Assembly: GCF_040712315.1 (NCBI RefSeq)
Contig: NC_134013.1
Location: 35,003,001-35,067,000 of the forward strand
Direction: 5' to 3'
Source: Castanea sativa
Taxonomy: Eukaryota; Streptophyta; Magnoliopsida; Fagales; Fagaceae
Length of the DNA stretch: 64,000 nucleotides
The position numbers and the translations under genes were made by a program. The notes beneath the pieces were generated by a model that saw nothing but the letters and a program-made list of their open reading frames with translations, made no database searches and was not told the origin of the DNA. Below are positions 1-10,732 of the stretch, piece by piece; position 1 is the first letter of the stretch, and each line of letters starts with the position of its first letter.

Positions 1-136
1 CACACCATACTGCCAAGTCCACAAAATACAACCAATTACAAAGCACTGCGTACTGCTACTAGGTTTTGCTATCACTATTCAGAAACCAACAGAAATTTAC
101 CAAGTTCCATTGAAATTGGGGCATAAAACGCATCAG

Positions 137-300
137 CATGTGTAAGCGATAATATAAGCAGCCCTGCATGTGTAAGCGATAACATAAGCAATGCAGCACA
201 TGTAAGCGATGACATAAGTGGACCAATCAGGCTATGACATGTGTCACCAATCAGACTCCGCCACGTGTCACTCACCCACCCCCCAAACTCCTATAAATAG
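137..300 (+). promoter_or_regulatory. Retroelement or pararetrovirus-like promoter: 30-bp enhancer repeats, CCAAT and TATA boxes
   Basis: Three 30-bp tandem units (137, 167 and 197) carry the core TGTAAGCGATAACATAAG. This looks like a decayed as-1-type element (paired TGACG-like half sites), which is known from pararetrovirus promoters and some plant LTRs. Two ACCAATCAG boxes near 222 and 246, an ACGTG core near 263 and TATAAATAG at 292-300 follow in ordinary promoter order. No coding sequence for a viral or LTR polyprotein is visible nearby, so the parent element cannot be named. A U3 region of an LTR is as likely as an endogenous pararetrovirus promoter. Confidence 0.5.
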
Positions 301-1165
301 AAGCCTTCCTAAGACATTTAAAGAGAGACGAAGACATCTTGAGTTCAGCAATCTAGAAGTTATACTGGAATCAAGCCCTGAAGCCTCTAAGAACTTCAAC
401 TTTGAATACAAAGAACATTCGAAGAGAAATCATCCAAATCATCTTCCTAGATCTCAAAGGTCACTAGAATCAAGGTCAAAAGCCTTCAGAAACTCTAGGA
501 CACCAAGCCATCTAGAGCATAAGCAGCATCGAAGAAGATTTAGAAGCACTCAGAAGTACAGAAGCACTCAGAAGTACAGAAGCACTCAACAGTACAGAAG
601 CACTCAGAAGTACAAAAGCTCTGCAGGAATCAAGTCTCGAAGCCTCCAAGAACTTCAACTTCAAAACCGAAGAATAATCAAAGCAAAACCATCCAAGCTG
701 TCAACCTAGATCTCAAAGTTCACTGGAAGCAAGCTTGAAAGCTTCCAGAAACCTCAACAAACTACAAATCAATGAAACTCTATGGACTCAAGCCTCTAAA
801 GCACCAAAGAACTTCCACCAAAAACCTCCAAAGACAAAAAACTCCAAGAACACGAAGAACGTATCAAGAACTCAAAGAACACAAAGAACAAAGAATTTCT
901 AACAAGCTTGTAACTAGAGATTCATTGTAATTTTGTTTCAAATATCGTCGATCCATTCTTCAGCCAAATTGAAGTATATTTGGCGTTTGAATCAAAATTA
1001 TATTACCACAATTCCAATCAACAAATCTTTCAAGGAGATCAAATCAGAGGATCACTCTTTTGTAATTACAGAGAATTGTACCATACATTCATCAATACAA
1101 ATTCACATTTGTGAAACTATTTTACTTTTTTGATTTATTTCGAACTAAGAAATTTAGTCGTCTAC
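301..1165 (+). other. Purine-rich leader or R-U5-like region downstream of the TATA box
   Basis: This A-rich stretch repeats variants of AGAAGC, CTCTAAGAAC and AACTTCAA and has no convincing gene. The open frame at 218-709 is low-complexity and is probably fortuitous. The segment ends near 1165 with GTCTACA, which could be an LTR terminus, but the matching start lies outside the window or is lost. From 1166 to 1373 the sequence is AT-rich, with a T-run at 1314-1330. Confidence 0.35.
542..613 (+). repeat. 18-bp tandem repeat, four copies
   Basis: The unit AGAAGCACTCAGAAGTAC occurs at 542, 560, 578 (with changes) and 596. If read as protein it gives a repeating six-residue unit, but nothing indicates that it is translated. 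It lies in the leader of the element described above. Confidence 0.85.
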
Positions 1166-1373
1166 AGTGTGGCTTTAGATTTTTTTTTATGTTATTTTTT
1201 CTTACGTGATTTTTTTTTAATTTATTACAATACTAAGGTGGTATTTTTATTATTATTTTATATGTCACGCCAACTTTAAGTGTGCTAACGGTGTGCACTA
1301 TTAGCCACATAAGTTTTTTTTTTTTTTTTGGACGGAATAGGGTGGCGTGCTTTACTCAAATTAAACAAAGAAT

Positions 1374-3137
1374 ATGGGCTCGAATGCAAGGTTAGAAGGA
1401 GAAGCTTCTATCTCAGGCAGGCAAGAGGTCATGATCAAAGCGGTGGTTCAATCTATTACAGTTTATTCTATGAGTGTTTTTAAATTACCTGTGGGCTTAT
1501 GCAAGGATATTGAAGCAATGATTCAGAAGTTTTGGTGGGGCAATGGTACGACAAAAAAGATTCATTGGGTGAAGTGGAACTCTCTTTGCTCTTCTAAATC
1601 AATTGGTGGTATGGAGTTTAGGGACCTTCAAAATTTTAATAGTGCTATGTTAGCCAAGTAGGTTTGGCAATTAATTCACAACAAAGATACTCTTGTGTAT
1701 AAGGTGTTTAGTGCCAAATATTTTCCTGAAGATAATGTTCTTGATGCGCCTGTCCATCCGAAAAGTTCTTACGCATGGAAAAGTATTTTGCAGGCCTAGG
1801 AGGTAATCCACAAGGGAGCAATTTGGAGGATTAGGAATGGGGAAGCAATTAATGTATGGGATCATCAATGGCTGCTTGAATCGAGTTGTAGCAAGATTGT
1901 GTCTCCCAAAGCTAATTCTCTTGTGGTTTGGGTTTATGACTTGCTTTATCCAAATTCAAGGACATGGGACCCAGGTAAGTTGGCTAGTTGTTTTTTGCCT
2001 TGGGAAGCCAAGAAGGTGGGGGGTATATACGTCATAAAGGCTGAGGTGGAGGATGTGTTGATTTGGCCGTTATCTTTATCAAGGTGTTATAGTCTGTAGA
2101 GTGCATATCGTATGCTTATGGAAGCTGAAAATTCTGCTTTTCCGAGTTCTTCTTCTTCGATGGCCGTAAATGTTATTTGGAAGAAGATTTGGAAGCTTAA
2201 AGTTCCAATTAAGGTTCATCATTTCTTGTGGAAAGCGGCGAAAGACTCTCTCCCTACAAAGCAAAACCAGAGGCTTCAGCATATCCCACTAGATGATACC
2301 TGTGATGGTTGCAATTATCACTCAGAGTCCCTTATGCATGTTTTATGGCTATGCGATCAGGCCTAGCCTATGTGGATGTCTGATTTGGGCTTTCTTTTCT
2401 TAACTTAGAAGAATTGCAAGCCTTTTATGGAGATTTTGGAGACGTTGTTCTCTGTTGGGTTGGGATTTTGGTGTGCCTTTTTTGCCATGATTGCTTGGTG
2501 TTTGTGGGAGAGACGGAATAGAGTCAGGGAATGTCAACAGACCTGGCAGCTCCATGAGGTTGGCTATAGAGCTAAGGCTTTGGTTCAAGAGTTTTGGGAT
2601 ATCCACTATAAGGAGCCGCTGATCAGTGTTCGCCCATCTACAGTTCGGTGGTTGCCTCCCTTAGCTAAATGTTATGAAGTTAATTTTGATGCAGCATTTT
2701 TGGAAGGTTCAAACCGAGTGGGGATAGGTGCTATGTGCAAGGATTGTGAAGGCCATGTCTTGGCTACCTTGAGTCAGAATGTGGCACCGGTTCAGTCGGT
2801 GGGGATGGTAGAGGCTTTGGCTACTAGAAGGGCAGTTGAGTTTGCTAGGGAGTTAAGTTTTTTCGATGTACAAATTGAAGGTCATTGTCTTCGTGTCTTC
2901 CAGGCTTTGCAGGACTCTAATTGTTCATTTACTATCTTTGGCCACAATAGTGAGAAGACTAAGAGGTTGGGTAGTTTTTTAAGACGGTGTCAATTTCAAC
3001 ATATACGTCAAGATGGTAATAGATTGGCTCATAGCCTTGCTCAACGAATAGCTTTAGCTGCAGATACTGATGTATGGGTAGAGGATTTACCTAGTGATTT
3101 AGATTGGCTCATAGCCTTGCTAAACAAGGAGCTTTAG
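1374..3137 (+). pseudogene. LINE ORF2 remnant: RT C-terminus, zf-RVT, RNase H
   Basis: One reading frame runs through the whole segment, interrupted by in-frame TAG codons at 1659, 1797, 2097, 2364 and 2406. The first part (1374-1661) has the post-thumb RT region with the FWWG and GGMEFRDL motifs. The zf-RVT part (about 2160-2366) shows the FLWKAAKDSLPT stretch and the CDGC...H zinc ligands. The RNase H part (about 2680-3060) starts at VNFDAAF with the first catalytic Asp and ends with the HSLA motif typical of plant RVT_3 domains. The C-terminus is altered by an 80-bp tandem duplication (3021-3160). The protein is certainly non-functional. All five stops being TAG would fit CAG-to-TAG decay, which is an inference. 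Confidence 0.88.
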
Positions 3138-3160
3138 CTGCAAATAATGATGTATGGATA
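3021..3160 (+). repeat. 80-bp tandem duplication at the LINE 3' end
   Basis: The block beginning AGATTGGCTCATAGCCTTGC occurs at 3021 and again at 3101. The second copy continues for about 60 bases with some substitutions. Because 80 is not a multiple of three, the duplication changes the reading frame and creates the stop that ends the RNase H frame at 3137. Confidence 0.85.
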
Positions 3161-3375
3161 TTTTTAATTTTTTAATAAAATATTGCTTACTTTTTGCTCA
3201 AAAAAAAGTATTTTTTGTTAGTGAGTTAATGGATCAAAATGGACCAAATTGACTACAACTTAAAAATAGCAAGGACCAAATTGGCTGCTATCAAAATGTA
3301 TGGACCAAATTGACTATGACCTCAAAATATAGTGATAAAAATGAAATTTTCACCAAAATTAAAATAAGAGTAATA

Positions 3376-3399
3376 ATATATATATATATATATATATAT
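3376..3399. repeat. (AT)n microsatellite
   Basis: About twelve uninterrupted AT dinucleotides. Confidence 0.95.
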
Positions 3400-3962
3400 T
3401 TGGTGAGCCTGGTTGTGTCAGATGGATTGAAAAAACTATCACCCCAAACCCAACCCAACTCAACACTAAAAATAAAATTAAAACACAACCCAACCCAACC
3501 CAACCCAACCCCCAAAAAGCAATCTAAAGTGTCAAAATTGGATTAACTCAATTTTGTCAAGTTGGATATACACCCTTAGCCATCACCTCCCTCCCTATCC
3601 CATGCCTTTGCACTCCCCCCCCCCCCCCTTCCATTCTCCAATTAGCTAATAATTATTATAATCTTCAACAAAAAATAAACAACGTTGGATAGTTCATAGT
3701 AGACATATGGAGTAGCTTTTCATTTACTTGGTTTACTTATCTTTCACATTGTTAGGTTATAAAATTTGACTCCACTTAATTAACCAATTACCCAAGTTGA
3801 TTAATTATTTTAATTACATGTAAATCCAATTATGGCACAATCAATCTCCAAACTAAAGTTAAGTGTAGGAAATAATAAGTTTGACGCATCGATTTGATCA
3901 CAATGGCAAAAACCTTCGTAGGCAAAAACTCACTATGTGAATTTCAAGTCACCAATTCCTAA

Positions 3963-4034
3963 GAATTCACTAACAAGAATAGAGGTTACAAATATAAGGA
4001 ATTCACTGACAAGTATAGAGGTTACAAATATAAG
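3963..4034. repeat. 36-bp tandem duplication
   Basis: The unit starts GAATTCACT and ends ATATAAG. The copies at 3963-3998 and 3999-4034 differ at two positions. No element is recognised around it. Confidence 0.9.
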
Positions 4035-4719
4035 GAATCTTACTCTATCTTGAAGTACCTACCTATAGTAGAACTTACTGATCTATAAGGAAGCTTAGCC
4101 CCAATCCCTAATTAGACTACTTAGACAAGATTTCTCTTTTGCATGAATCTTTTATCTGTGACTAACACCACATCAACAACTTGATTGTTGTAGTTTTTTC
4201 ATGCGCAATGTTCTTTAAGACATGCATGCTTTGATGAACTAGTAATAGCTTAGTGCAAAATTCTAGGTGCATAAAACATCGCAGCAACTCTTAGTATGCA
4301 TGTCTCTCTCTGTATATATGATAGCCAAAAAATATCTCATTCATATGTTCTAGAACTCTAGTGCACGAATTCCAAAATAGACCAAGTCAGCTTGGGATGA
4401 AACATAAATTATGTACTACTCAGTTTTTTCGAAACTCAATAAATCGAGAGATGTTGAGTCAAGTATCAAGATTCATTTATTTTCGATAGATTGACAAGTG
4501 TCAAGAGGTATCAAAATCCTGTTATTACCAAAAATAATTGTATATTTAGTATCACCCCATTTAAAATTTTATGTAACATGATAAAATAAAAATAAAATAA
4601 TTTAACCATAAAATGTAGACAGGAAATCCTTGTCTCCGTTGATGCCTCTTGTTTAGACAGAAGTGGGCAAGGATTTTGTTTGTGATATAATCTAGAGACA
4701 CCATGATTATCCGTTTGGT

Positions 4720-7700
4720 CAGGGGCGGAGCCACGTAGTGGCTTGGGGGGGGCTGTGGCCCCTGCAAAAAAAAAAAAAAATCCATTAAGCTATGCATAAA
4801 AATCAATTGCCCCCCCCCCCCCAATATATGACATCCAGCCCCCCCATACCCATAGTAGTTCCACTATTCTCACTTTCTCAGCCTCAGAACCCAGCTTCAG
4901 TTTTAGGCTCCAAGTGAAACAAAACATTGGCCCACCTACAATTAAATAGTCAAGACTCAAGTCCAAACAATACAAACAAAACTCCACTTTTCTCTCAATC
5001 TCAAAACCCACCTCACCGAATCCATTCCCTTGACTTCTTATTCTTTTTTTCTTTTTTTTTTGTCTTCTTCGATACACTTCCTTCTTTGATACACTTCCCA
5101 CTCCTGACTCCACTGCCTACCAAAGTACTAGCCCAAAAACTCCGCACCATCAGTCCCCTGTTCTCACAGTCCCGAAAAAAAAAATTTCTGACCAAATTTT
5201 TCTTTCTTCTTGCTTTCTAAAACAAATCACCCAACATATTTCATTGTCAAATTTCAAGATTTGGAACTTGGTGATTGCCTGGTGAGTTTTCATCTCTTTC
5301 TTAAGCATTAGACATCCATCTATTTTTAGTTTCTTTTTTTGATTTTCTCAACTATCTACACCTAAATATTCACATGCACTTTATATTTTCATAGATTTTT
5401 AGAGAAATACATTATTGAAGGCAGTCTTGAAGGGAGAGGCAATAGGCCTTGCCACATAGCCCACACCCATCTTTGATCTTTGCACTTTGTGAAGACAAAG
5501 TTTCTAAGGTAAAATTATTTTGATTCATTACCTATTTTTAATTAGTTAGATATCATGTGATGTGATTATGAGTGTTGTTAAATTGTTTGGTTTATGTTGT
5601 GTAACAATATTTGTGTGTTTAATTTTTGTTTTTGTTTGAGGCCAGCACAAACTTAGGGGATAGGTAAACTGAAGATTTTATCTTAGGATGTCTATATTTC
5701 TGGAAAGCATGTGAGCTTGTTATGCTTAATGCTAGTAATAGTATTGCCAACGGAACTCAAAAACAGTGAAGCATTTTTTTTTCTGCCCAAAACAAACTGT
5801 GTCATAAAATTAAAACCAAAGATTCTCAGATAATAAGCTCAACAATCATCTCTAAAAAAGACTAGTGAAACCCACATGTAAAGTAAATAAATATGACTAA
5901 AAAATATTAGGTAAGAGATACACAAGAGAGAGCATGAAGAACTTAAACAACTTGTTTGTCTCAAAATGGGCAATATCAGTCAAGATTATAATTATCATTT
6001 ATAATTGTGTGATTGTGTCCTTCCTGCAGTCCGTTTCTATCCATGTTAGGGGAAACTAACAAAAAGAAGGATATCACAAAAAAGGCATGGGCCGAAGTTG
6101 TCTATAATATATTAGACTTGTATAATGACCCAAATCGAGTGCAACAAGTCCACTAGTCCAACTCAACCCAACTAAGAAGGACGTGTGAAAATACCAAATC
6201 ATGGGTATGCATGGATAATATCAATTGAGGGGTTATTATTAATTATAGTTGTATTAAAAATAGGTTGAATGTTTAAATTATAGTGGAAATTTTGTTTTTT
6301 CTTGAGTATGAATAACATCCATATAACTAAATAAAAATTTCTAATTAAAATTTTATTTTTTAAAATTCTTTTCAGGTTAATTTTTGAGTAATATTCTTAA
6401 AGTTAAAAGAATTATGAGCAAACGAAAAACAATTGATGCATTCTTTAAGGAAAAAAGATGTTAGAATTCAAAAATTAGGACACCTGTGGCTGTCAAAACA
6501 AATGTTGATACTTCAATGCCTGATGAACACCCCTCCAAATGTTCAAGAATTCAATTTGAAGAGATAGATCGTGATCCAGGATCACGTAAACAAATATGTG
6601 AATTCCCTATCAACAAACAAGATAAAATCCGACGAGCTTATCTCAAAGAAGGTTCATATCAACCTAAAAATATAGACTATTCATACAATAATGATACTCA
6701 TCGTCGTCGATTTCAACCTTCATGGTTTGAATTACATTCACATAGGGATTGGTTGGAATACTCACCTTCAATGGATGTGATATATTGTCTACCTTGCTAC
6801 CTTTTTAGTAAGAAATCAATAGATCATCCCAGATCAGATGCATTCATTTCAACAGGTTTTAATAATTGGAAAAAGGTGAATGATGGAATGAATTGTCATT
6901 TACTTCGTCATGTAGGGAAAGATCCAAAATCCCCACATAAAATTGCTGTGAAATGTTGCGAGGATTTAATTGAGAAACAAACGTCAAAAGAATTAGAGAA
7001 TAATCAGTTGCGACTCAAAACCTCAATAGAGTGTGCTCGATGGCTAGCATTCCAAGCTTGTGCTTTTAGAGGTCATGATGAAAGTCTTGATTCAAAAAAT
7101 AGAGGTAATTTTATTGAGTTGATAAAATTCACATCAACTTTCAATGACAAAATAGCTAGTGTTGTCTTGAAAAATGCTCCACGAAATGCCAAATATACAT
7201 CACCCACAATTCAAAAGGAGATTTTGCATATTCTTGCTAGTAATGTGCGAAATGCTATTCGTGAAGAAATTGGGGATGCAAAATTTTGCATTCTCATTGA
7301 TGAAGCCCAGGATAAGTCGAAGAGAGAGCAAATGGCCATTATTTTGAGATTTGTCGATAAAAATGGTTTCCTCAAAGAGCATTTCTTTCATGTTGTGCAT
7401 GTTAGAGATACTACTGCGTTGACCCTAAAGAAGGAGATATGTGATGTCCTTTCTCGTTACAACCTTTACATTGCGAATATTCGAGGTCAAGAGTGTGATG
7501 GAGCTAGTAATATGCGTGGTGAATGGAATGGATTACAGGCTCTATTTCTTAAAGAATGCCCTTATGCTTATTATGTACGTTGCATGGCTCGTAGGTTGCA
7601 ATTGGCTTTAGTTACTGCATCTAGAGAAGTAAAAGTTGTTCATCAATTCTTTGATCATTTGACTAATATTATCAATCTTGCCGTTAGTTCTAGTAAGCGT

Positions 7701-9008
7701 AATGATGAATTGCAATATGCTCAAGGGGAACAAATTGAGAATATGATTGCTTCTAATGAAATTGAGACTAGAAGAGGAGCAAACCAAATTGGTACTTTGC
7801 AACGGGCTGGAGATACACGTTAGGGATCTCATTTTCAATCTATTTGTAGTTTGATAAAAACGTTTGTTGCAACTTGCAAATTTATCAATACCATCTCTGA
7901 GGAAGGGGCTAATTATAAACAACGTGGTGATGCTAAGGGAGCTTATCAGGTATTAACATCATTTGAATTTGTTTTAATTTTTCATATGATGAAAGAGATT
8001 ATGGGAATTACTAATATTCTTTGTCAAGCTTTGCAACAACATTCTCAAGATCTTTTAAATGTCATGCATTTAATTTTAACTACAAAATCACTTATTCAAA
8101 AGTTGAGAGATGATGGATGGGAGCCTTTACTTGATAGTGTTACATCATTTTGTGGACAACATGAAATTGATATTCTTGATTTAAATGCTCGTTACACTAA
8201 AGCTCGAGGTAGATACCATCATCAAGATGAAGCTTTGACAACAATTGAACATCATTTAAGAATTGACATATTTACAGTTGCAATAGATTTTCAATTGCAA
8301 GAATTGAATAGTAGATTTTGTGAGCTAACAGCAGATCTTCTCACTCTTAGTTCAGCATTAAATCCTAAGGATGCTTTTAGATCATTCAAAATTGGTGATA
8401 TTGCAATTTGGCTGAAAATTATTATCCTCAAGATTTCACTGAGCAGGAAATTTGTCTTTTAAAGCATCAATTACAACATTATGAGCTTGATGTGACAAAT
8501 CATCCAGATTTTCAAAATATGGGTACAATATCTGAGCTATGAAAGGGATTAGAAAATTCAAAAAAGTCTAAAATCTATCATTTACTTGATAGACTGATTC
8601 GTCTTATGTTGACTCTTCCAGTTTCTACAGCAACTACAGAACGACCTTTTTCAACTATGAAACTATTAAAAACAAGACTTCGCAATAGAATGGAGGATGA
8701 ACTTTTGGTAGATAATATGATAGTTTATATAGAAAATGAAATTGCTGAAAATTTCACCATGAAAATTATTATGGATGAATTCTATTCCATGAAAAATCGT
8801 CGCCAGACATGATTTTGATGTGAAGTGTTTTTTTTTGTGTGAATATTTTTGTATATGTTTATAGTGAACTAGATAGTTTTTGTATGTTCATTAATGTTTA
8901 AGATATATCAAAATTGAAATTTCATATTCAATAGACTTGTGATTTATATTTTTTATATCAATATTTCGAATCAGCCCCCCTATATAAAAATTCCTAGCTA
9001 CGCCCCTG
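4720..9008 (+). mobile_element. hAT DNA transposon with intact ends and 8-bp TSD, coding region decayed
   Basis: The left end reads CAGGGGCGGAGCCAC and the right end, read inward, CAGGGGCGTAGCTAG, a short imperfect terminal inverted repeat. The flanking 8 bases CGTTTGGT are identical on both sides (4712-4719 and 9009-9016), which is the target duplication size of hAT elements. The element is 4289 bp. The long 5' segment (4720-6413) has C-runs, A-runs and possible untranslated exons but no long coding sequence. The transposase remnant occupies 6414-8812. A solo LTR starts only 25 bp after the right target duplication. Confidence 0.95.
6414..8812 (+). pseudogene. hAT transposase pseudogene (TTF-type zinc finger, DUF4371, hAT dimerisation domain)
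   Basis: The natural start is probably ATG 6414, which begins MSKRKTIDAFF, a typical N-terminus of plant zinc finger MYM type 1-like hAT proteins. The frame is broken by TAG 6462, TAG 7821 (apparently an original Trp codon in DTRWGSHF), a one-base frameshift near 8409 and TGA 8540. In order I see the TTF-type zinc-finger region (about 6700-6900, with CLPCYLF), the DUF4371 catalytic core (7080-7830, with the acidic stretch ILIDEAQD and CDGASNM), a helical insertion (7850-8400), and the C-terminal dimerisation domain (8606-8812, with LPVSTATTERPFSTMK). The order and length match full-size family members, so the copy was complete before it decayed. It cannot encode a working transposase. TIRs and TSD show that it once moved. 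Confidence 0.93.
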
Positions 9009-9040
9009 CGTTTGGTCACCAGGTTTTTGCGTTGGTCAAT

Positions 9041-9781
9041 TGTGTGGGGCAAAAAGATCCTGGTGGGAACGTGGGCCTTTTGGGCCGTGTTAAGGAAGGC
9101 CGACTTGACCCTGGGGTTAGAAATTGTTAGTGCTATGGGTCGGCCCGTACGCCGAGGATCCAGCCGAGGGTGAACTTACCCTCGGATGAACACCGAAGAA
9201 CTTGGGATTTCATAGTGAAGATTAGGGGATGACACAGTTAAGGCCAATGGTAAAAAGGGGTGAACCCTAGAACGTCCCAGAAGCACCGGTGTTGAAGAAA
9301 AGTCAAAGATAAAGGCTGCTACCTCCACATTAAAGACCCTGCATCTACCACCTTGGCCGCATTTATGGGGAAGTGACACCTGAACAGTGGAAGAGAAACT
9401 TCTGGTCACTATTCAAAAGGCACTGAGAAAAGAAATATCTAGTTAAAGGGGGAGGTGAGGCAACACGTGTACAAAGCATTCAAAAGAGTAGTATTTAAAG
9501 AGCAATTTAAGACAGAAAAAGGGAGAACTTTTTGTAACCTAAAAAGAAAAAAGACAAAGAGAGAGATATAATATAAGAACAGCTCTCGGCTTACGTCCGA
9601 GGAAGCCTATTTACAATATTCCTTGTTGTTTCTAAGTACTGGCAGTCTTTAGTTTGTCATTTAAGTCCCACTCATTTCTAACCTAGGTTTCAAGCCCACA
9701 CTCTACAAATCGTATTGTTTAAGGCTCATTGGGCCTGAGCCCATAACTGTTCTTGGGTCCAGGTGCAATTGTGCACTTACA
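9041..9781 (+). mobile_element. Solo LTR, copy 1 (5-bp TSD TCAAT)
   Basis: This 741-bp unit begins TGTGTGGGGCAAAAAG and ends GTGCACTTACA. It is flanked by TCAAT at 9036-9040 and 9782-9786. It has no coding sequence, primer-binding site or polypurine tract, so it is a solo LTR left by LTR-LTR recombination. A TATTTAAAG box near 9492 could be the LTR promoter. A second member lies at 13367-14116 in the same orientation. Confidence 0.9.
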
Positions 9782-9786
9782 TCAAT

Positions 9787-10732
9787 ATTCAAATTTTGAT
9801 CGATATCACATGGGAAAAGGGCTAAATGTTTTAAAAAAAATAGATGCAGCAAATCAACCTTATACGTAACTCTGCAGATACAAACAATTAATATATATCA
9901 ATTATACAACTTTTTTGTTTCTTTCTTTTTGGGATTAATGTACAAACTATTGTGACAGCTATTCTTTTTCAACGGAAAATACCTCCTTGTTCATATCTTG
10001 TATTAACACTATCAATTTTATATTAGAATTAATAACTGAGTGAACTTTATATTCTAGATAAATAAAAATTAAAAATTATGTTTCATTTTCGTTATTTCAC
10101 TTTATGCTCTATCAATTGTAGTATGTTTTTTTTTTATCCTTTGATTATTTTATAAGAAAATAAAAAATTATATGTGACAATTTATACTTGATAAAACATA
10201 AAATGAAACACTTAAAATGGAATATAAAATTTTTATTCAGAAATTTGCACAAGAGATACACGTACAATATTAATATATAATAATATACTTTTCAAGTATA
10301 AGCGTACACCAAATTTATTCAATAGATCTATTACAGTCTCATAAACATTATTAAACAAACACACTTCTGAAAGTAGGACACACAGTTTATTGTATTAGAA
10401 CAACAACAAAAAATACAATTTATTCAGTAGCTCGAATGTCAGAGAACAATCTCTAAAACACTCTTATGTTATAGGCGAATTAGCAATGGTCTCTATCATC
10501 CACCAGTTTATTCTCCCCTAGATACTTTTCACAAAATACCACACAACACGTCAACAACTTTGCCCTGAAATATTTTAAAACAAGTAGTAGTAGATTGTAA
10601 CAATTAAATAAAAATCTTTCATCTCACTCTTAGTATTCTATTTTATTCTCTATCAATTTGACACACGGCAATTAGTGGATCATAAAATAGAACACTCATA
10701 ATGGGATAAGATTTGTATTATTCTAACAAACC
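9787..10732. other. Gene-free AT-rich stretch downstream of the P450 gene
   Basis: No gene or clear repeat is seen. The part nearest 10732 should contain the 3' UTR and polyadenylation region of the minus-strand P450 gene. TTTATT hexamers (AATAAA on the minus strand) occur near 10385, 10425 and 10508. Confidence 0.5.

Larger units (their letters stand above)
1374..3206 (+). mobile_element. 5'-truncated L1-type LINE remnant
   Basis: Only the 3' part of ORF2 remains, in the order reverse-transcriptase C-terminal region, zf-RVT zinc-binding region and plant-type RNase H. It is followed by a short A/T-rich tail ending in an A-run near 3199-3206. The start is arbitrary because similarity fades upstream. 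The 5' half (endonuclease and RT catalytic core) is absent, as expected from the 5' truncation usual in LINE integration. Target-site duplications were not found. Confidence 0.85.
3207..4711. other. Gene-free AT-rich stretch with simple repeats
   Basis: I see no gene. Contents: a loosely repeated GGACCAAATTG(A/G)CT motif at 3229-3325; an (AT)n run at 3376-3399; a (CCCAA)n run at 3485-3513; a C-run around 3617-3628; and an exact-period duplication of 36 bp (2 copies) at 3963-4034. The (CCCAA)n run is not the plant telomere repeat. Confidence 0.7.

Noticed and set aside
218..709. 163-residue protein-coding gene on the plus strand
   Set aside because: The frame is low complexity, contains the 18-bp tandem repeat, starts upstream of the TATA box and matches no known domain.
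3485..3513. Telomere-like repeat
   Set aside because: The unit is CCCAA, not the plant telomere CCCTAAA, and the run is short.
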